Under the pieces are notes generated by a model. That model saw nothing but the letters and a program-made list of their open reading frames with translations. It was not told the DNA's origin and ran no database searches. Positions 54,110 to 64,000 of a DNA stretch of 64,000 bases are shown here, in pieces. The translations under genes and the position numbers were made by a program. Numbering within the stretch: the first letter of the stretch is position 1; every line of letters begins with the position of its first letter. Source of the DNA: Pantanalinema rosaneae (GTDB lineage: Bacteria > Cyanobacteriota > Cyanobacteriia > Leptolyngbyales > Leptolyngbyaceae); assembly GCF_050753385.1 (NCBI RefSeq), contig NZ_JBLZFZ010000001.1, positions 242,738 to 306,737 on the forward strand, given 5' to 3'.

Positions 54110-55678
54110 CTATGCTGTTGAGTCGCAGGACAATTGATAGCCGATCGCCAGCGATCGATACGCTGCTACCTGCTGCTGTTGCCACTCCTGACTAAATCCT
54201 AATTCTGTCGCTAGAATCATGGCAACGTTTGGAGCCGCTTCCAGGCTAGCCGCCGCATCCAGAAACAGCGATCGAGTTCTCCGAGCCAATACATCTTCAA
54301 CCCTACGTGCCATTTCATAGCGGGCTGCCCACACCACTTCGGCTTCTGTGTAGGGCAACCGGGGATGGAGCAATTGATTCATGCCGGGTAACTGCTGCAC
54401 CCGATCGGCATCACTACCATACACGTCCAGGGGTGCAGGTTTGGGGGTTTGAGTCCAGCCATGCAGCTTTAAATCGGCGGTAATAGAGGGATGCGGTGGT
54501 AACATGCCTCGCTGAATCAGGTAATCGATCGCGTCTTCACCCATTTTGCGGTAGGTCGTCCATTTGCCGCCAGTAATGGTCAGTAGCCCAGAGTCAGAGA
54601 TTTGAATTGTATGTTCACGGGACAAAGTAGCCGTTGACTGAGTGCGATCGGTTTTCACCAGGGGACGTTGTCCGACAAACACACTCAGAACATCGGCATC
54701 GGTGGGAGCCGGACAAAGATATTGCGTCGCTGTGCGTAAGATAAAATCAATTTCACTAGCCAGGGGACGCGGTTCATATTCAGGGCGATCGACTGGGGTA
54801 TCCGTCGTTCCCAATAGTGTTCTGCCCTGCCAGGGTAAGGCAAACAAAACGCGACCGTCCTCAGTTTTGGGAATCATCATGGCGCTATTGCCCGGAAGAA
54901 AGCGGCGATCGACGACCAAATGGATGCCCTGACTGGGAGACAGCATTGCCTCTGCTAATGGATAATCTATGCGCCGGACGGTATCCACGAAAACTCCCGT
55001 AGCATTGATCACTACTTTGCCATTTAGTTCCAAAATTTCACTGCTTTCGGTATCCTGCATCCGAACGCCACGGATATTACCCTGCGTTTTGATAAAGTCG
55101 ATGACCGGCGCATAGTTCAAAGCTACGCCACCACAATCCACCAAAGTTTGCATTAAGGTAATAGCGAACCGAGCATCATCAAATTGACCATCGTGGTAGA
55201 GAATACCGCCACGTAAACCCTCCTGCCTTAAGGTAGGAACCTGCTCCAGGGTATCGGACTGATTCAGGAATTGACTCCGACCGAAGCTCAAGCGTCCAGA
55301 TAGCAGATCGTACAGCTTTAGCCCAGCTCCATAGTAAAGCTGCGACCACCAGGCATACCCCGGCACGACAAAAGACAAATTCTTGACTAAATGGGGCGCA
55401 TTCTGGCAAAGAAGTCCGCGCTCATGCAGCGCTTCTCGCACTAAGGAAAGATTCCCTTGAGCTAAATATCGCACTCCGCCATGAATCAGCTTTGTCGATC
55501 GACTAGAGGTTCCTTTGGCAAAGTCATATTTCTCCAACAACAGCGTCTTAAATCCCCGACTTGCCGCTTCAACGGCTGTTCCTAATCCAGTCGCACCACC
55601 CCCAATCACAATCACATCCCACGCGTCAGATTGCCGGAGGGTCGTGAGGATGTGCGATCGCATCAATGAGTTATTCAT
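54110..55678 (-). CDS. glpD: Glycerol-3-phosphate dehydrogenase (FAD-dependent)
   Basis: 522 residues from the ATG at 55678; the frame opens two codons earlier at TTG/GTG. The FAD Rossmann motif is VIVIGGGATGLGTAVEAASRG near residue 22. GTSSRSTKLIHGGVRYL is the conserved GlpD signature, and a DAO C-terminal domain (TDADVLSV, TGGKWTTYRKM) follows. It oxidises glycerol-3-phosphate to dihydroxyacetone phosphate, feeding electrons to quinone. Next to glpK, with 12 bp to its stop, it completes glycerol catabolism. Confidence 0.96.
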   Translation of the reverse strand: MNNSLMRSHILTTLRQSDAWDVIVIGGGATGLGTAVEAASRGFKTLLLEKYDFAKGTSSRSTKLIHGGVRYLAQGNLSLVREALHERGLLCQNAPHLVKNLSFVVPGYAWWSQLYYGAGLKLYDLLSGRLSFGRSQFLNQSDTLEQVPTLRQEGLRGGILYHDGQFDDARFAITLMQTLVDCGGVALNYAPVIDFIKTQGNIRGVRMQDTESSEILELNGKVVINATGVFVDTVRRIDYPLAEAMLSPSQGIHLVVDRRFLPGNSAMMIPKTEDGRVLFALPWQGRTLLGTTDTPVDRPEYEPRPLASEIDFILRTATQYLCPAPTDADVLSVFVGQRPLVKTDRTQSTATLSREHTIQISDSGLLTITGGKWTTYRKMGEDAIDYLIQRGMLPPHPSITADLKLHGWTQTPKPAPLDVYGSDADRVQQLPGMNQLLHPRLPYTEAEVVWAARYEMARRVEDVLARRTRSLFLDAAASLEAAPNVAMILATELGFSQEWQQQQVAAYRSLAIGYQLSCDSTA

Positions 55679-55696
55679 CACCAAGAACAGGTAGGT

Positions 55697-57184
55697 CTAC
55701 GATCGATGCCGAGTTTGGGCGACCGCTTGCCGCCAGCCTTCTCGCCAGGTATGACGCTGGCCAGCACTCACGGTTGGCTCAAACCGTTTGTCCAGTTGCC
55801 ATAGTTGGACAATTTCCTGTTCGCTTGCCCAATATCCCACCGCCAATCCCGCCAGGTAAGCGGCTCCAAGGGCGGTTGTTTCAGTCACTTTCGGTCGCAC
55901 AACGGGGACTCCTAACACATCTGCCTGAAACTGCATCAACAGGTCGTTCCGCGCCGCCCCGCCATCTACCCGCAATTCTGACAGAGATAACGTCGAATCC
56001 TGATGCATGGCATCAATCACATCGGCGGTCTGGTAGGCAATACTCTCCAGGGCAGCCCGGGCAATATGGGCGGCGGTAGACCCGCGAGACAGACCCACGA
56101 TCGCCCCCCGAGCATAACTATCCCAATAGGGCGCACCCAAGCCAACAAACGCTGGCACCAAGTACACCCCACCCGGATCGGGGACGCTGGCAGCCAGGGA
56201 TTCCACCTCTGCACTCTGGTTGATGATGCCTAAACCATCTCGTAACCATTGCACCACCGCCCCCGCAATAAACACACTCCCTTCTAAGGCGTAATGCGTG
56301 CGATCGTTGACGTTCCAGGCAACGGTGGTCAGCAGTTGGTGATGGGAGACGATCGGCGTTTCCCCCGTATTCAGCAGCATAAAGCAGCCTGTACCGTAGG
56401 TATTTTTTGCCATGCCAGCCTGGAGACACGCTTGCCCAAAGGTCGCTGCCTGTTGATCTCCGGCAATCCCCGCGATCGGAATCTGTGCGCCCAATAGTCC
56501 GGCGGCAGTATGCCCATACACTTCTGAAGAACTGCGAACGTCGGGTAGCAGGCTACGGGGAATATCGAGCAGGGTTAATAGCTCATCATCCCATGTCCCT
56601 GTATGAATGTTGTAAAGCATCGTCCGACAGGCATTGGTGGCATCGGTAACATGTAAGGCTCCCTGAGTCAGCTTCCAGATTAACCAACTGTCTACGGTGC
56701 CAAAGGCAAGTTCCCCCCGATCGGCTTGCTCCCTGGCTCCAGGCACATGATCGAGTAACCATTTCAGTTTTGTCCCACTGAAGTAGGCATCAATCACTAA
56801 TCCGGTTTTGCCTTGAAACAGCGCCTCGTGACCCTCAGCTTTCAGTTGATCGGCAAAGGCGGCCGTCCGCCGATCTTGCCAGACGATCGCGTTGTGGATT
56901 GGGCGACCTGTTTGCCGATCCCAGACGATCGTCGTTTCCCGTTGATTGGTAATCCCGATCGCCGCGATATCCCTGGCAACAATGCCAATCCGAGCCAGGG
57001 CTTCGTTTGCCACCCCAATTTGAGACGACCAAATTTCATCAGCATCATGCTCGACCCAACCGGACTGGGGAAAAATTTGCTGAAATTCCTTCTGGGCAAG
57101 GGAAAGCAGATTCCCCTGGCGATCGAAGACGATCGCGCGAGAACTGGTCGTCCCTTGATCTAAGGCAAGCATGTATTGACTCAT
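55697..57184 (-). CDS. glpK: Glycerol kinase
   Basis: 495 residues from the ATG at 57184 (MSQYMLALDQGTTSSRAI, matching typical family starts); the frame opens six codons earlier. FGGY-kinase signatures: the N-terminal phosphate motif DQGTTSSR, the GITNQRETTIVWDRQTG block, and the C-terminal VDGGAARNDLLMQF. ATP-dependent phosphorylation of glycerol in the cytoplasm. First gene of the glpK-glpD pair. No glycerol facilitator gene is adjacent. Confidence 0.96.
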   Translation of the reverse strand: MSQYMLALDQGTTSSRAIVFDRQGNLLSLAQKEFQQIFPQSGWVEHDADEIWSSQIGVANEALARIGIVARDIAAIGITNQRETTIVWDRQTGRPIHNAIVWQDRRTAAFADQLKAEGHEALFQGKTGLVIDAYFSGTKLKWLLDHVPGAREQADRGELAFGTVDSWLIWKLTQGALHVTDATNACRTMLYNIHTGTWDDELLTLLDIPRSLLPDVRSSSEVYGHTAAGLLGAQIPIAGIAGDQQAATFGQACLQAGMAKNTYGTGCFMLLNTGETPIVSHHQLLTTVAWNVNDRTHYALEGSVFIAGAVVQWLRDGLGIINQSAEVESLAASVPDPGGVYLVPAFVGLGAPYWDSYARGAIVGLSRGSTAAHIARAALESIAYQTADVIDAMHQDSTLSLSELRVDGGAARNDLLMQFQADVLGVPVVRPKVTETTALGAAYLAGLAVGYWASEQEIVQLWQLDKRFEPTVSAGQRHTWREGWRQAVAQTRHRS

Positions 57185-57360
57185 AACATCGTTCTCAATC
57201 AAGTGGCTGCAACGATAGTTTGGTGAACAAATCAGCGCTTTATCTGTACTAGAGGCATAGCTATTCTATGCTGAGATTCCTTTGTCTGTCTCAATCAGAG
57301 AGGTTTGGCGACAGTGAACTCGATCGATTACCCTGTAGCTGTCGTTTGCCATAGATTCGG

Positions 57361-57924
57361 ATGATTGTCATTCAACCTTATCGATCGACCTGGCGCGAAG
57401 AGTTCTTAACTCTAGGTAAAACTCTACGTCAGGGACTGGGTGATTTAGCCCTGCGCATTGATCATATTGGCTCCACCTCTGTACCTGGGTTAGCGGCAAA
57501 AGATATCATCGATATTCAGATTACCGTTGCCAGCCTTGATCCGGCGATCATCCCTTTATTCGAGCAAATTGGGTATCAACAGAGTCCGCATCTGCAAGAT
57601 CATCTGCCACCGGGTGCGAGTCAACGCCATGACTGGGTGAAATGGCTATTTAAACCGCTCCCACCTCACCGTCCCGTCAATGCCCATGTCCGAATTGTCG
57701 GCAGAGCTAATCAACGGTATGCCCTGCTATTTCGGGATTACCTGCGATCGCACCCTGCCAGCGCCCAGGCGTATGCCCAGGTGAAACAGGCTTTAGCGAA
57801 CTACCATGCGGATAATGCCGAAGCCTATTACGATGTCAAAGATCCCGTCTGCGATCTGATCATGGAAGGAGCGGAAATCTGGGCAGAAACAACAGGCTGG
57901 CACCCCGGAGCCACCGATGGTTAA
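57361..57924 (+). CDS. GrpB/UPF0157 family nucleotidyltransferase-like protein
   Basis: 187 residues with the family pattern: HIGSTSVPGLAAKDIIDIQITV near residue 35, YHADNAEAYYDVKDPVCDLIM near the C-terminus, and a conserved R-x-H-V strand (VNAHVRIVG). The fold is a nucleotidyltransferase-like domain also found fused to dephospho-CoA kinase; the biochemical role is undefined. Divergent from glpK, 158 bp between starts. Confidence 0.93.
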   Translation: MIVIQPYRSTWREEFLTLGKTLRQGLGDLALRIDHIGSTSVPGLAAKDIIDIQITVASLDPAIIPLFEQIGYQQSPHLQDHLPPGASQRHDWVKWLFKPLPPHRPVNAHVRIVGRANQRYALLFRDYLRSHPASAQAYAQVKQALANYHADNAEAYYDVKDPVCDLIMEGAEIWAETTGWHPGATDG

Positions 57925-58089
57925 TCACCAAGCCAAGTACAAACCAAAGAAGTAGTTAAGCCATAGCTCTAGCGTCAGATCAGCGCTTACCCTAGAGAAG
58001 GATTGCAATGCTTATAAATTGATTATCCTTGTTCAGAAGAGAATGATCCGTAACCAGTTTGACCCACTTGCTCAGGCGATCGAGCGGCT

Positions 58090-61000
58090 ATGAACCAGAT
58101 ACTGGCTGGCTACTGGCTGCAACAGGTGATTTATGAAGGGGACGACACCAGGGTTTATACCGCGCTCAAACCGCCCCAGCAATCCCCGGTGATGATTAAA
58201 GTGCTGAAAGCTGAGTATCCTGCGCTAGAAAGAATCGCTCGCTTGAAACAAGAATTTGCAATTCTTCAAACTCTCCAGAGCTCGGGAGTCATTCGGGCGT
58301 TAGCCCTAGAACCGGATCACCATTCTGTAGCGTTAGTTTTAGAAGATTTTGGTGGACTGTCTTTACACCAATTTCTCCAAGCAACCACCCTCTCACTGGA
58401 GCAATTTCTCGATATTGCGATCCAACTCGCAACGACGATCGCAGAACTCCATCAGCATCAGATTATTCATAAAGATCTTAATCCCAGTAATATTCTGATT
58501 CAGCCCCAAACTGGACAAGTCAAAATTATTGATTTCAGTGTGTCATCCTGCCTGACGGCTGAAACTTCAGCCCTGGATCAACCAAATCAGTTAGAAGGCA
58601 CTCTGGCTTATATGTCGCCCGAACAAACGGGACGGATGAACCGGACGATCGACGATCGCAGCGATCTTTACTCCTTAGGGGTGACCTTTTATCAACTCCT
58701 GACCGGGCAACTCCCCTATCAAACCAGCGATCCATTAGAACTGATTCATTGCCACATTGCTAAAGTTCCCCCCGCTCCAGATCAACTGAATCCCAGGATT
58801 CCCCAGGTATTGTCTGATCTGGTCATGAAGCTTTTAGCCAAGCCCCCTGAGGAACGTTACCAAAGTGCGTTAGGACTCCGGGCGGATCTGATCCAGTGTC
58901 AGCAGTCCCTTCAGCCGACTGGAACGATCGCGTCCTTTGCGATCGGTACATTAGATACTGCCAGTCAATTCCTGCTCCCCCAAAAACTTTATGGTCGAGA
59001 TCAGGAGATTGCCACGTTACTCGCCGCATTTGAGCAGATCCGGACAGGCGCGATCGAGTTAATGTTCGTCAGCGGTTATTCCGGGATTGGGAAAACGGCA
59101 CTTGTGAATGAACTACATCACACGATCGCGCGACAAGGTAGCTATTTTGTTTCAGGTAAGTTTGATCAATTTAAACGCAATCTCCCCTATGCCTCCCTGA
59201 TCCAGGCATTTCAAGAGTTGATGCGGCACCTATTAGCAGAGAGTAATGCCACGATCGCAAGCTGGCGCACTAAACTTCTGGTCGCTTTGGGAGCAAATGC
59301 TCAAATCATCATTGATGTCATTCCAGAAGTCGAACAAATTATCGGTTCCCAACCAAGCGTTGCTGTCTTGAATTCGTTTGAATCTCAAAGTCGGTTCAAT
59401 CGAGTATTTCAACAATTTATTCGTGTCTTCAGTCAACCTGAACATCCCCTAATTATCTTTTTAGATGATTTGCAGTGGGCAGATCTATCTTCTCTGAAGT
59501 TGATTGAATTAATTATTACTAATCCGGAGAACCATTATCTACTGGTAATTGGAGCGTATCGCGACCACGAGGTGAACATTAGCCACCCCTTAATGCATAC
59601 GCTGGAGCGCATTCAGCAGGCTGGAGCGATCGTCCGTCAGCTTATACTGCAACCGTTAACGATTGATCATGTGACGCAATTAGTGGCGGATACGCTGCAT
59701 ACCGAGGTAGCTCAAACTCAATCCTTAGCGGATCTGGTGTTTAAAAAAACGCAGGGAAATCCTTTCTTCCTAACTCAACTGCTGAAATCCCTGTATCAGG
59801 ATAAGCTTCTGTGGTTCGACTTTACCCAGGGCAGTTGGCAATGGGACATGCAACTTTTGCAGACTATCAGGATTACCGAGAATGTCGTGGAATTAATGGT
59901 AAATCAAATTCAGAAATTATCGGTTAAAACCCAAAATATTCTCAAGTTAGCGGCTTGCATAGGAGACAAATTTACGCTGGAGGTGTTGGCGATCGTTCAT
60001 CAAACCAGCCAAGCAGAAACGGCGAAAGACTTGTGGGAAGCACTGCAAGCTGAACTGATCACCCCCTGTCATGATTCTGAGCAGGTTCCTCTGGAACTTG
60101 AGCCTGTCATGGATGTGCAAAAGCCTGCTCAACCCTTAGAATCCAGCTTACAGGTCAAGACCACTTACAAATTTTCCCATGACCGCATTCAGCAAGCCGC
60201 CTATGGGTTGATTCCCGAATCGCAACGGGGGCTAACTCACGTTCAGATTGGCCAGCGACTGCGGCAACACACCTCCTGTGAGCCTGACAAAACCACCATT
60301 TTTACTGTAGTGAATCAATTAAATTATGGCATTGATTTACTGACGACGGCAGCCGATCGCATTGATCTGGCAGAACTGAATCTTTTGGCAGGTCAAACGG
60401 CTAAGTCAGCCATGGCCCACGAAGTGGTGATGCGCTATCTCAAGGTCGGCTTAAGGTTGTTACCCAGCACTAGCTGGCAGCACTACTACGATCTCAGTCT
60501 GGCACTTCATCAGGAGGCAGCAGAAGCCGCGTTTCTGAGTGGTGACTTTACATCAATGCAACGCTTAACTGGGTTAGTGTTGCAATACGCCAAAACCCCG
60601 TTAGCACAAGTCAAAGCCTATGAGTTACGGATTAAAACCTGTGAGGTGCAGAGAGAACTGTTGACCGCCATTAAACTGGGTCTGCAAGCATTAAACCTGT
60701 TAGGTGTAAATCTGATTGAATTTCCATCCGCGACAGATATTCAACAGGCGATCGCGACCACTACCGCTAATTTAGTGGGTAAAACCATTGATGATTTGAT
60801 GCATCTACCGGCGATCGTCGATGAAACCAAACTGGCGGCGCTCCGTCTGCTGGCAAGCTTAGTTCCTGCGGCTTATCAATCGGCTCCGGCACTGTTTATT
60901 TTAATGGCATGTCAGCAAGTCAATTTAACCATTCAGCATGGCATGACCACCGCCTCCGTCAGTGGGTTTGCCGATTACGGCATTGTTTTTAGTGGGCTTT

Positions 61001-63981
61001 TACAGGACATTGAAACCGGCTATCAGTTTGGGCAACTGGCTGTGAATTTACTCGATCGCCTGCCTACCAACCTCACCCGTAGCCAAACGCTCTTTAAGGT
61101 ATCCACCTTCATTCTGCCGTGGAAGCATCCCCTACAAAATTCCTTGCCGTATCTGGAGGATGCCTATTTCAGCGGCTTAGAAACTGGGGATCTGGCTCAT
61201 GCGGGTTACGCCGCTACCTACAAATGTCAATATTCCTATTGGAGTGGGCTGGAGTTAACCGCTCTAGAACCAGAAATGGCACGCTATAGCCAAGCGATCG
61301 CCCAAATTAATCAAGAAACCGCATTAAAGTGGAATCAAATTTTTCACCAACCTGTATTGAATCTAATGGGTTTATCTGAAAATCCATGTCAGTTAATCGG
61401 CAGTGCCTATGATGAAGCCACATCTTTGCCAGTTCATATTCAATTAAATGAACGAACTTTAGTCCATTATGTGTTTTTGAATAAGTTAATTTTAGCTTAC
61501 CTGTTTGGACAGTTCCCGCAAGCCATCGACCATGCTAACCAGGCTGAGCAATACTTAGACGGTGTCCGAGGCTTGTTTTCGGTGTTGGTCTTTTACTTCT
61601 ATGACTCGTTAGCCCATCTTGCCCAGTATTCCTCCACCTCGGAGCCGGAACGTTTACTCGATCGGGTGGTGGAAAACCAGGAAAAACTGCGGAACTGGGC
61701 AAACCACGCTCCCATGAATTTTCAGCATAAGTTTGAGTTAGTAGAAGCAGAAACCGCTCGGGTCTTAGGCAACTATTGGCAGGCAATGGAGTTGTACGAT
61801 CGCGCGATCGCTGGAGCCAAAGCCAACGGCTATTTACAGGAGGAAGCCTTAGCCAACGAGCTTGCTGCCGGATTTTATCTGGCTCACGATCGCGACAAGG
61901 TCGCACAGACCTATTTAATGGAGGCTTACTACGGTTATCTGCGCTGGGGAGCCACGGCTAAAGTGCAAGATTTAATCACGCGGTATGCCAGGTTACTGTC
62001 CCCAGTATTACAGCAACCAGCCATGACTCAGGCAGCCACACCCACAACCGGGCATCCATCCAGCAACAGCACCATTGCCTTTGATGTTACGACGGTGCTC
62101 AAAGCCTCACAGGCATTGTCCAGTGAAATTGTGTTGGGGGAACTGCTCACTAAGCTGATGCAGATTGTGTTAGAAAATGCTGGGGCAGAAAAGGGCTATT
62201 TGCTGCTGGAAACCGATGGGCAGTGGTCAATTCAAGCCTCAGGTAATGTCAACACCCCAGCCATTACCATCCAACCACAGTCGATCCCATTACCACTGGC
62301 AGAAATTCTCGATCGTCCCAATTCAGAGCGCTCGATTCACCACTATTTACCCGTTGCAGTCATTAACTATGTCGTCCGCACCAAAGAAGCCTTAGTGCTG
62401 AGTCATGCCAGCCTTGATGCGATCGTGGCCACCGATCCGTACATCATCGCTGCACAGCCCAAATCAATTTTATGTACGCCAATTCTGCACCAGGGAAAAT
62501 TAACTGGGGTGCTGTATTTAGAAAATAATCTGACCACAGGAGCCTTTACCCAGGATCGGTTAGACATCCTGCAACTGCTGGCAGCCCAGGCCGCTATCTC
62601 GATCGAAAATGCCCGACTGTACGCCGATTTAGAGGAAGCCAATCGGACATTAGAAGCCAAAGTAACGACTCGCACCTTAGAGCTGGAGGAGAAAAACCGC
62701 CACTTGCAGCAAGAAATCCGAGAGCGCCAACGGGCACAGGAAGCCGCACAGATAGCGAACCGCACCAAGAGCGAGTTTCTTGCCAATATGAGTCATGAGT
62801 TACGCACCCCTCTGAATGGCATTCTTGGCTATAGCCAAATTCTCAAAAAGCATCCTGCGTTAACTGAACAGCAAAGCAATGGTTTAAATATTATTCATCA
62901 ATGTGGCGAGTATCTACTGACATTAATTAACGATGTCTTAGACCTGTCAAAAATTGAAGCGCAAAAAATGGAGTTGCATCCCAGTACAGTGCATTTGCCG
63001 GATTTTTTAGCCAATGTTCTAGAAATTTGTCGAATTCGGGCGGAACAAAAACAAATTACGTTGAATTACGAAGTCCTGTGTCCCTTACCGCAACTCGTTC
63101 ATACCGACGAAAAACGCCTGCGGCAGGTACTACTCAACCTCCTCGGTAACGCGGTTAAGTTCACGCCAGTGGGAAGCGTTACCTTTAGGGTCGGCTATGT
63201 GCAGCCGGAAGCCGTTGCCACAGCAGCCCAGCTACCGCGTCAGCCCGAGCGACCCAGCCTGGATGACAAAATTCGGTTTGAAGTTGTCGATACTGGTATT
63301 GGCATTGCCCCCGATCAGTTAGAAGTAATCTTTCAGCCGTTCCATTGCGGCAGTCACCCGGATCATCGTACAGAGGGCACAGGGTTAGGGCTAGCAATTA
63401 GTCGCCAATTGGTGGAATTGATGGGTGGCAAGCTTCAGGTTCATAGTACGCCTGGGCAGGGAAGCCGCTTCTGGCTGGATCTGAGTCTGCCGGAAGTCGC
63501 CGAGTCCAGCCGCGCCGTTCAGTGCCCAAATGCCCGATCGATCATCGGTTATAACGGCGATCGCCGCACCGTGTTAGTCGTGGATGACAAGGAATTTAAT
63601 CGCCTGGTAATTGTTGATCTGTTGCAACCGCTAGGCTTTACGGTGATTCAGGCCAGCAATGGTCAGGAGGGATTAGAGCAAGCCCTTCAGCGATCGCCGG
63701 ATGTTGTTCTAGTAGATCTGGTGATGCCCCTGATGGATGGCTTTGAGATGACCCGACGACTTAGACAGATTCCCGAGTTACAAAACCTGGTGGTGGTAGC
63801 AATTTCAGCCAGCGTGTTTGACTTTGATCAACGAATGAGCCAGGAGGCTCACTGCAATGCGTTTTTACCTAAACCCGTTCAGGCATCGGCATTGTTAGAA
63901 CAGCTACAGATCCATTTATCCCTGGAATGGATTTATGCCCCCGACAGTCAAAGCATCCTCCCCACCTACCCTCCCTCCCGC
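58090..63981 (+). CDS. Giant Ser/Thr kinase-ATPase-GAF-histidine kinase-receiver protein (3' end outside)
   Basis: The frame runs from ATG 58090 with no stop to the adapter, about 1964 residues. Order: Ser/Thr kinase (about 1-270; HKDLNPSNIL near 125, IIDFSVSS near 147 where DFG has Ser, activation segment EGTLAYMSPEQTGRMNR); ATPase module (P-loop GYSGIGKTAL near 330, IIFLDDLQWAD); helical TPR-like region (about 700-1310); GAF (about 1330-1490); coiled coil; HisKA (SHELRTPLNG near 1572); HATPase (NLLGNAVKF, DTGIGIAP, GTGLGLA); receiver (VVDDKEFN, LVDLVMPLMDG, LPKPV). This trifunctional architecture is common in cyanobacteria. It could pass signals both by Ser/Thr phosphorylation and phosphorelay. 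The DFG change may impair the first kinase. Confidence 0.93.
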
Positions 63982-64000
63982 CTGTCTCTTATACACATCT
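63982..64000. other. Nextera/Tn5 mosaic-end adapter at the contig end
   Basis: CTGTCTCTTATACACATCT is the 19-base Tn5 mosaic end as it appears in Nextera library adapters, exactly at the last position of the window. It is a sequencing artefact, so the final six or seven codons of the giant kinase frame are not genuine. Confidence 0.95.

Overview
The window is cyanobacterial chromosomal DNA of moderate GC content. It is dense in HIP1-type GCGATCGC/CGATCG words and in families typical of filamentous or large-genome cyanobacteria: a DevBCA exporter, cyanobacteriochrome-like GAF domains, giant hybrid histidine kinases, a two-partner-secretion filamentous protein and an RRM protein next to rpsU. 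No tRNA, rRNA, CRISPR array or intact insertion sequence was seen. The last 19 bases match the Nextera/Tn5 mosaic-end adapter, so the window ends at an untrimmed contig end, not at natural sequence.

Layout. 1-2.7 kb: 5' part of a large filamentous-haemagglutinin-like secreted protein and a MarR regulator. 3.1-8.8 kb: a lipid-kinase-like protein, the devBCA exporter operon divergent from a TetR gene across two identical palindromic operators, and an extra DevA-like ATPase. 8.8-18.8 kb: four signalling genes on the minus strand: an ethylene-receptor-type hybrid kinase with a cyanobacteriochrome-like GAF, an adenylate cyclase with a receiver, a five-PAS hybrid kinase and a receiver-kinase. 19.4-21.1 kb: a PA14-glycoside hydrolase. 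21-24.2 kb: gene-poor, with one basic-tailed putative DNA-binding protein.

24-30 kb: a second sensory block: a zinc-ribbon mini-protein, a degenerate receiver, a canonical receiver, a DXCF cyanobacteriochrome kinase and a five-module response regulator. 30.2-32.1 kb: a DNA glycosylase and a glutathione transferase-like protein. 32.2-38.9 kb: a NarL/DesK-type two-component pair divergent from an LTxxQ envelope protein and a MacAB-type export operon, which it may control. 39-42.1 kb: a CHASE hybrid kinase. 42.6-44.8 kb: a TetR regulator fused to a tyrosine-recombinase-like domain that has lost its catalytic residues, divergent from an acyl-lipid desaturase with two palindromic operators between them. 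44.9-50.3 kb: RRM protein, S21, pentapeptide protein, GlsB-type membrane protein, SRPBCC protein, zinc alcohol dehydrogenase and two hypotheticals. 50.9-58 kb: tandem peptidoglycan-binding proteins, an SH3-like secreted protein, a lipase, glpK-glpD and a GrpB-family protein. 58.1 kb to the end: a giant Ser/Thr kinase-ATPase-GAF-histidine kinase-receiver protein.

The least explained items are a roughly 370-bp non-coding sequence present twice (46.7 kb and 50.3 kb) with preserved hairpins, and the TetR/recombinase-like fusion. Other notable points are matched 26-residue duplications in both arms of an adaptor coiled coil, and a 9-bp tandem repeat at the start of an ABC permease gene. All functional calls come from reading the sequence without a database search.
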